Source of the DNA: Providencia stuartii
Lineage (GTDB): Bacteria > Pseudomonadota > Gammaproteobacteria > Enterobacterales > Enterobacteriaceae
DNA length: 64,000 nucleotides
Reading direction: 5' to 3'
Assembly (NCBI GenBank): GCA_900455155.1
Contig: UGUC01000003.1
Coordinates: 536,488 to 600,487 of the forward strand
Shown: positions 49,626-64,000 of the stretch, in pieces
How positions within the stretch are numbered: position 1 is the first letter of the stretch
Layout: every line of letters begins with the position of its first letter
Made by a program: the position numbers and the translations under genes
Notes under the pieces: generated by a model
The model's input: the letters and a program-made list of their open reading frames with translations, nothing else
Told to the model about the DNA's origin: nothing
Database searches by the model: none

Positions 49626-49695
49626 GGGGTTTGGGGTTTGGGGTTTGGGGTTTGGGTTTGGGTTTGGGGTTTGGGGTTTGGGGTTTGGGGTTTAA
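49626..49695 (+). repeat. (GGGGTTT)n telomere-like G-tract
   Basis: Ten units in order: four GGGGTTT, two GGGTTT, four GGGGTTT. Ten G-runs of at least three on one strand can form stacked G-quadruplexes. The lone G3 units may be true or homopolymer miscalls. It lies about 270 bp beyond the rRNA operon terminator. Confidence 0.95.
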
Positions 49696-49963
49696 TTTTA
49701 TGATATCGATAATAACGACCATCAAAACAATGTATCAGCCACCATACCGTGTTTTATGGGATGCGGTGATTTAAATCGTGTGTGGCTGCCTATTCTTGCT
49801 AGGCTAAACTTCCCCCCACTATACAAACAAAACTAAAAGTACAGGCGACTGAATTTGCCAAAATCAGTAAAACTGAAGAGGGGCGTGGTGTTCGCAACGG
49901 CCTCTCACCGTGAGGCCGCTACCACAAAATAAGGGATTAAACTTTATCTCTCCCAAACGCAAA

Positions 49964-49986
49964 AAAGCCACCCGATGGGTGGCTTT
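49964..49986 (-). terminator. rRNA operon terminator
   Basis: 10-bp stem AAAGCCACCC/GGGTGGCTTT with a 3-nt loop, then a T6 run on the minus strand, 13 nt past the 5S gene. A second hairpin (CGGCCTC/GAGGCCG) follows at 49898-49918. Confidence 0.85.
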
Positions 49987-49998
49987 CTCACTGATTTG

Positions 49999-50118
49999 AT
50001 GTCTGGCAGTTCCCTACTCTCACATGGGGAGACCCCACACTACCATCGGCGCTACGGCGTTTCACTGCTGAGTTCGGCATGGGGTCAGGTGGGACCACCG
50101 CGCTATTGCCGCCAGACA
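49999..50118 (-). rRNA. rrf: 5S ribosomal RNA
   Basis: 120 nt. On the minus strand TGTCTGGCGGC opens the gene and GAACTGCCAGACAT closes it, pairing as helix I. The interior CCCACCTGACCCCATGCC is identical to the enterobacterial 5S. Confidence 0.97.
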
Positions 50119-50255
50119 AATTCGGTTTCGTTCCCGTTCGCGTCTACACCGCAAACCAGAACTGCAATCTTGAACAAGCTGATTTCTCGCACCACTCTAT
50201 CTCGTGCGCTTCAACAATCGTCTCTTCGTCTCTCTAAAACACCTTCGGTGTTGTC

Positions 50256-53166
<2,911 letters not shown>

Positions 53167-53523
53167 TCACAACCCGAAATTGTTTCAACGATCACCTGAC
53201 TGTCATGGCTGTGCGTGGTGAACTTCTGCGTTGGGCAGTGCTCGCAATGCTCACGTACTCATATACTCATGTACGCTGCGCTTGCTGCGCGCTGTCCGCC
53301 TTGAGTTTCACCCTGCTCGCTCATGCCACTCGTTTGAATGACCGAAAATTTCAGGTTTGAAATTTTGAGAGACTCTCACATTGTTTAAGCGATAAACAAT
53401 GTGCGTTGGTTTCAATTTTCAGCTTGTTCCAGGATTGTTTAAAGAGCATAATTGTTAAGCTAACTCACTGAATTAGCTTAATCATTATTGAGGACATCGT
53501 CTTTCACTCGATATCGGCGCAAT
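53167..53523 (-). other. tRNA-Glu/23S internal transcribed spacer
   Basis: 357 nt with no gene. Minus-strand GCTCTTTAAACAA (53435-53447) is the spacer boxA antitermination element. The rest is expected to pair with the 23S 3' flank for RNase III processing. Confidence 0.7.
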
Positions 53524-53599
53524 TGGCGTCCCCTAGGGGATTCGAACCCCTGTTACCGCCGTGAAAGGGCGGTGTCCTAGGCCTCTAGACGAAGGGGAC
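53524..53599 (-). tRNA. tRNA-Glu (anticodon TTC)
   Basis: 76 nt including an encoded CCA. GTCCCCTTCGTCTAGAGGCC opens it; anticodon loop CTTTCAC (anticodon TTC). It lies in the 16S-23S spacer, the E. coli rrnB/C/G/E type of operon. Confidence 0.97.
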
Positions 53600-53732
53600 A
53601 TAAAATATTGCACAACACCGTTGTGGCCCATTTCATGCAAGCCTTATCGTTCAATAAGTCTCCCACGTATAGCCTATTGCTCTACTTTTCATCAGACAAT
53701 CTGTGTGAACACTTCACAAAACACTTCAACGG

Positions 53733-55273
<1,541 letters not shown>

Positions 55274-55412
55274 AAAAGTGTTTGATGCTCAAAGAATTAA
55301 ACTGACTACATTCTTTCATATATGAATTAACGTGTTAGTCACTCTTCAAGACTTTAAAATCAAATATTTTTTGATAGTGTCCTGTGAGTGCCCACACAGA
55401 TTGTCTGATAAA

Positions 55413-55424
55413 TTGTTAAAGAGC
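55413..55424 (-). promoter_or_regulatory. Leader boxA antitermination element
   Basis: Minus-strand GCTCTTTAACAA, the canonical rrn boxA, followed by the conserved TTATCAGACAATCTGTGTGG leader, 140 nt before 16S. Confidence 0.85.
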
Positions 55425-55479
55425 GTTGCGACTTTATCTTTCGATATTAACCAGTTAGGTCGTTGTCGCGAGGTGATGT

Positions 55480-55507
55480 ATACTACGTTTTTTCGTGAGA
55501 AAGTCAA
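55480..55507 (-). promoter_or_regulatory. rrn P2 promoter
   Basis: Minus-strand TTGACT, 16-bp spacer, TAGTAT, about 205 bp before 16S. It lies 100 bp downstream of the P1 promoter, as in E. coli rrn operons. Confidence 0.8.
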
Positions 55508-55608
55508 GCGATTATTTTCAACTTTTTCTTTCTTTTTTCACCTCTCGTTGTCACCGGTTCCTTTTCTAACCTGACCACCGAAGCGGTTTGTCGTGACAAC
55601 GGATGCGC

Positions 55609-55636
55609 ATTATAGGGAGTCAGAAAATTCTAGCAA
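55609..55636 (-). promoter_or_regulatory. rrn P1 promoter
   Basis: Minus-strand TTGCTA, 16-bp spacer, TATAAT, then the GC-rich discriminator GCGCATCC. A/T tracts directly upstream (55637-55665) look like an UP element. Growth-rate and ppGpp control is expected. Confidence 0.88.
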
Positions 55637-55717
55637 GTGTTTTTTAAACTTTTTAATTCAACCGATGAAACATTAAACAAATCGTTTAAAAACACCACTT
55701 ATCGTTAAAGATATGAG

Positions 55718-56242
55718 CTATAAACAGTCAAATTCCTGTGTAAACTTGCTCACTTTTTCCCAGTCCGTATATTCTATCTCTGTATTTGGGTCGGTTGGCC
55801 CATCTGTCATTTTCATAATAAGTCGAATCATCGTCTTATCGAACCAACCATAACGTGGATAGAACAATGCGCCAGCAAATACTGAGCTTAGTGTTGGTTG
55901 CCAAGGGCTTTTCTCCAGAAACTTGCGCGTATAGGCATTCGTTTCAGGAGTATCTTTGCCTTCTTTGCGCGCAGTTAAGTTCACACCAAAGAAAGCGGTT
56001 TTCATTGTATTTAATTGGCTTTGATGAATCGTTGCGAACCGCATCAGTGCTTTATTGAAGTGACCATAACGAATAGACGCTCCAACTAACACCTTTTCAT
56101 ACGATGTAATATTGATATTTTTTTCGCTATTTAAATCTCGAATATCACATTGGCGCCCTACACTTCGTAGTTGCTCCGCCATTTTCAAAACAATTTTTTT
56201 AGTTTGTCCATCTGTGCTCGAATGCAAAAGTAAGTAACTCAT
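55718..56242 (-). CDS. hemG: Menaquinone-dependent protoporphyrinogen IX dehydrogenase
   Basis: 174-residue flavodoxin-like FMN enzyme that oxidises protoporphyrinogen IX, the penultimate haem step, passing electrons to the quinone pool. Phosphate-loop LLHSSTDGQTKKI is at residues 6-18; GASIRYGHFN near 55 and FFGVNLTARKEGKDTPETN near 86 match E. coli HemG. The long insertion that separates it from flavodoxin is present. It sits beside the rRNA operon as in E. coli and directly follows trkH. Confidence 0.94.
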   Translation of the reverse strand: MSYLLLHSSTDGQTKKIVLKMAEQLRSVGRQCDIRDLNSEKNINITSYEKVLVGASIRYGHFNKALMRFATIHQSQLNTMKTAFFGVNLTARKEGKDTPETNAYTRKFLEKSPWQPTLSSVFAGALFYPRYGWFDKTMIRLIMKMTDGPTDPNTEIEYTDWEKVSKFTQEFDCL

Positions 56243-56258
56243 TCTTGATCCTATCTTA

Positions 56259-57713
56259 TTAATCGCGCCAGAAGGTTGGCGTGAATAACACTAATAATGT
56301 AAAGACTTCAAGACGACCGAACAGCATAGTCACTACCAGTATCCATTTCCCTGCTGGGTTCATCGATGTAAAGTTATCAGCGACAGTGCCAAGGCCTGGC
56401 CCTAGGTTATTTAACGTTGTTGCGATAGCTGAAAAAGCAGAAAATTCATCGACACCCGTTGCAATTAATAGAAGTAAACTGACGATAAAAACGAGCGCAT
56501 ATGCTGAAAAGAAGCCCCATACCGCTTCGATGATCCTTTCAGGTAAAGCTCTTTGCCCTAACTTTATGGTGTAAACGGCATTTGGGTGAACAAGCCTTTT
56601 CAATTCCCGAGACCCTTGCAAAAACAATAGCAAGATACGGATAACTTTAATCCGCCTCCTGTTGAACCAGCACAACCGCCAACAAATGCGGCACATAGAA
56701 GAAGCATCGGCAGGAACAAAGGCCATCCGGCAAAACTATCTGTTGTAAAAACCTGCAGTTGTTGCCATTGAGACAACTTGGAAAAATGCCTGATCTAATG
56801 TTTGCCCAAAAGAGCCATACACTGAGTGATAAAGTAAAACCAGTGTACAGATAATGACGAGGGCTAACTGGAAGCTAATGAATGTTTTAAATTCAGGATC
56901 GCGCCAATAGATACCTAAGCTACGCCCAGTAAGCACGGCAAAGTGCAGACCAAAATTACAACCTGAGATAATTAAGAAAACCGCAATAATGGTATTTATC
57001 GCTGGGCTATTGAAATACCCCCACACTCGCGTCATGCGTTGAAAAACCACCAATCGCTATTGTAGAAAAACTATGAGAGATGGCATCAAACACATCCATA
57101 CCTGCTATCCACAGCGCAATCGCACATACAATCGTCAGCAATACATAGATGAGCCAAAGGGTTTTTGCCGTTTCTGCAATACGCGGTCGCATTTTATTAT
57201 CTTTAAGCGGCCCAGGCATTTCAGCACGATAAAGCTGCATTCCCCCAACACCGAGTAATGGCAGGATCGCCACAGCAAAGTACGATGATCCCCATCCCAC
57301 CTAACCACTGTAGCATTTGCCTATAAAATAATATGGCTTTCGGAAGCGTATCGAGCCCAGTTAACGTTGTCGCTCCTGTTGTGGTTAACCCAGAAAAGGA
57401 TTCAAAAAAAGCATCGGTTATGGAAAGGTTTGGCTTTTCAGAAAAGATAAAAGGTAATGCCCCCACACTTCCTAAACACGGTCCAAAACAAGACGACAAT
57501 AAGAAACCCTTCTTTTGCTTTAAGCTCATGCTTGCTGTTGCGCGTTGGGATCCATAACAGTAATCCGAGCACTAAAGCCGTAACAAACGTTTGACTAAAT
57601 GCTCGACCTGCTCCATCACGATAAATAAGCGCAACAATACCCGGCACAACCATGGTAAAAGAGAAGATAATAACGAGTAGCCCGACAATACGGGTTATTG
57701 CACGAAAATGCAT
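56259..57713 (-). pseudogene. trkH: Potassium uptake channel TrkH (about five frameshifts)
   Basis: Inner-membrane K+ translocating subunit working with TrkA/TrkE. Start MHFRAITRIVGLLVI at 57713 and end FTPTFWRD match E. coli TrkH (483 aa). The four selectivity loops are visible, including [31 protein letters not shown] and NNLGPGLG. Breaks fall near 57465, 57285, 57020, 56748 (extra T in TTTT) and 56650 (lost A). Every piece stays conserved and in order with near-normal total length, so errors in sequencing are much likelier than decay. It lies between yigZ and hemG as in E. coli. Confidence 0.88.
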
Positions 57714-57741
57714 TCGGCAGGTTCCTTGCTAACCAATTGAC

Positions 57742-58361
57742 TTATTCAGATTCAGGTATGAGTTCTAAAGCCCCGCGACTCATATCGCGTAATTTATCAT
57801 TGACTTCTTGCTCTAAGGTAGCAGGAATTGCAATTCGTAGGGAAACAGATTCGTTATATTCACTGTGTAAAATCATCCCGTTGACCTGCGTAACTAGCCT
57901 GCTCAACCGTATTAATAAATGCATAATCACAAACTAGCTGGAAAAATTTTTGCGGTACTTTTGTTTGTGTTGGTAATAACTTAAGTGCTTGCTGAGCACC
58001 ATTACCATAAGCTTTAACTAAACCGCCTGTCCCTAGTTTGATACCACCAAAAATAACGTACAACAACACAGGTGATCTCCCCAAGATTGCTGGCCGAGCA
58101 ATTGTGCCATTATTGGCTTTCCGGCCGTTCCTGTTGGCTCACCATCGTCCGGAAAAACCTAACTGGCTGAGAATCATCTGGGCGCCCTGCAACAAATGCC
58201 CAGCAATGGTGCCGAGCATCTGGGTATTGAGCTTTAATGGATTGAATATACTCCCTTTGCGGCATCAATACCTTCTGTATGTGCAAGATAGGTAATAAAA
58301 CGGCTTTTTTTAATTTCTTCTGTATAACAGATAGATTCAGCCGGTATTAAATAAGGTTTCA

Positions 58362-58362
<1 letters not shown>
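57742..58362 (-). pseudogene. yigZ: IMPACT-family protein YigZ (several frameshifts)
   Basis: Cytosolic YigZ/UPF0029 protein of unknown role. Start MKPYLIPAESICYTEEIKKSRFITYLAHTEG resembles E. coli YigZ. The IMPACT core (PDARHHCWAFVAG, DDGEPTGTAGKP, GTGGLVKAYG) and the C-terminal beta-alpha domain end in SRGALELIPESE. At least five single-base insertions, mostly duplicated G, C or T, split it: near 58257, 58164, 58148, 58093 and 58043. Its ATG overlaps the pepQ stop (TAATG). The density of insertions exceeds the rest of the window. Confidence 0.8.
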
Positions 58363-59703
<1,341 letters not shown>

Positions 59704-59917
59704 TTCATTCAACCTTTCAGTTTTATTAGAAAATCCAAGCTTAGCACGTTCTTGAATTGACTGGTATGCAATCTGAGGGGAAATCCACTTAATCAACTGA
59801 TTATTAAATAGAATACTATTTTCCCTCTCCTATATTTCACTTATTTGCTGTGATCAACGTTCCAGTTTTGTTATCAATTATTTGCATTCCCTTAACATTC
59901 TAGTCACACTCAACTCT

Positions 59918-59934
59918 ATCTGGTCGTACCAGAT
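59918..59934. promoter_or_regulatory. FadR operator upstream of fadB
   Basis: ATCTGGTCGTACCAGAT is a 7-3-7 palindrome, the same as the E. coli fadB operator except in the central triplet as I recall it. It lies 27 bp before the fadB start, so FadR repression released by acyl-CoA is expected. Confidence 0.92.
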
Positions 59935-59960
59935 GATAAAATCATCATAAGGAGAACGGC

Positions 59961-63327
<3,367 letters not shown>

Positions 63328-63663
63328 TGTGTCTATACCTAAGTCGTTCAAGCGCATGTTTGCCAAAAGGATAAGCTCAAAAACGGTATTATCTGAGCAA
63401 TGCCAAACAGCTAAACCTGCGCCAATTGAAATATAAAGGGTATAGCCGCGAGTTGCCGTAGTGTTGTTGTATGTTGTCAACATTCCGCCTAGTCAGGGGC
63501 GGGCTTTTTCTTTTTTGCCACTTGGTTTATCCATTTGGGCAAAGTTTAACTGACAAGTTACTGTCTAAAACAACCAATCAATGTCATCACCAACAAGGAA
63601 AGTGGCACATATACGCTCAATCATGCCACAGGCCATCGATTCAAATATTCAGTAAATTATCAT
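63328..63663. other. Intergenic region between convergent fadA and fre
   Basis: 336 bp with no convincing gene; a 66-codon frame at 63471 has no family features and overlaps the terminator. Confidence 0.6.
63485..63509 (+). terminator. fadBA terminator
   Basis: CCGCC pairs with GGCGG, followed by GCTTTTTCTTTTTT. Confidence 0.7.
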
Positions 63664-64000
63664 TTAAATAAACTCGTAGGCATCACCAAATAATTGTTCA
63701 GGCTTTGCATTACGCCTGCACAAAAACGTTCTCTGGCGATTTTTGCCATTTCAAAAACGCCCTGCTATGTAAATATCATAGGAGGACAATCACCAAAATC
63801 TTCCAATACCCACTTAAAACCGTTCCTGAGCGCCCTCTCCATTGTTCATCCGGTTGTTCAACGATAGGTATCACTTTTAGATTAGGATAACGTTCACTAA
63901 GCGCTTGCAGCTCTCCCTAAGTCGTAAAGGTGCTCTAGCTGACGCCCCCCCAGTAGAAGGTAATATCTCTAGAAGGGTTTTCCATGAGAGCCGCGAGTAG
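63664..64000 (-). pseudogene. fre: NAD(P)H-flavin reductase, 3' end (frameshifted, truncated by window)
   Basis: C-terminal third of the Fre (FMN/FAD reductase, ferredoxin-NADP reductase fold). Reading three frames gives [53 protein letters not shown] and LFGDAYEFI at the stop, matching E. coli Fre. Indels near 63919, 63825, 63785 and 63715. Convergent with fadA, as in E. coli. The N-terminal FAD domain lies outside the window. Confidence 0.85.

Larger units (their letters stand above)
47894..49963. other. 2.1-kb non-coding region rich in tandem repeats
   Basis: Between convergently transcribed idi and the rRNA operon. It holds an imperfect inverted repeat at 47946-48018 (GTTATCA...CTCAGTT, repeated inverted), three repeat families described separately, and a CGGCCTC/GAGGCCG hairpin at 49898-49918. 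I find no credible coding frame. Confidence 0.7.

Noticed and set aside
63471..63671. 66-codon ORF after fadA
   Set aside because: It covers the fadBA terminator and the end of fre; low-complexity translation.

Overview
The window looks like a chromosomal segment of an enteric gammaproteobacterium of the Morganellaceae, most likely Providencia. The grounds are: about 40% GC; E. coli-like gene order around holD-rimI/rsmC, narXL-narK-narGHJI and rrn-hemG-trkH-yigZ-pepQ/fadBA-fre; 16S and 23S genes of enterobacterial type; an MR/P-like fimbrial operon with an MrpJ-type regulator; and a carnitine monooxygenase (cntA) locus. The genus call is inference from memory, not a database comparison.

Layout. 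1-3.9 kb: carnitine degradation (aldehyde dehydrogenase, CntA, divergent BCCT transporter). 4-5.1 kb: an Fe(II)/2-oxoglutarate oxygenase. 5.2-10.3 kb: rimI/holD, rsmC, two tRNA-Leu(CAG), a Fur-controlled small membrane protein, a GNAT and the Na/Pi transporter yjbB. 10.6-14 kb: phoA with a Pho box and an exported Fes-like esterase. 14-17 kb: APC permease plus DUF3156-like protein, divergent from a LuxR regulator. 17.3-19 kb: an AmpDh3-like amidase without signal peptide and a divergent MetF-like protein. 19.5-27 kb: an eight-gene chaperone-usher fimbrial operon and its MrpJ-like regulator. 28-32.6 kb: an amine-oxidation cluster (FAD oxidoreductase, cupin, aldehyde dehydrogenase) with a second LuxR regulator. 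32.9-36 kb: nucleoside hydrolase, GT2 glycosyltransferase, YedI. 36-47 kb: respiratory nitrate reductase narGHJI, narK and divergent narXL, with an FNR site and NarL heptamers between them. 47.4-50 kb: idi, then 2.1 kb of non-coding DNA holding three different tandem-repeat families. 50-55.7 kb: an rRNA operon on the minus strand (16S, tRNA-Glu, 23S, 5S) with P1, P2 and boxA. 55.7-64 kb: hemG, trkH, yigZ, pepQ, divergent fadBA with a FadR operator, and the 3' end of fre.

At least 18 genes are interrupted by single-base indels, almost all in homopolymers, and they are densest after 56 kb. Reading frames on both sides of each break are well preserved, and several affected genes are conserved housekeeping genes. 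I therefore read most of these as sequencing or assembly errors rather than decay. They are typed 'pseudogene' because the frame is broken as given.

The most interesting unexplained structure is the repeat landscape between idi and the rRNA operon: a 48/50-bp hairpin repeat in alternating subtypes, a ~165-bp repeat, and a telomere-like (GGGGTTT)n tract. The second is a pair of related LuxR regulators, each next to a divergent target whose upstream region carries a CC-TTTA-GG-centred dyad, with a further 16-bp motif shared upstream of both regulator genes.
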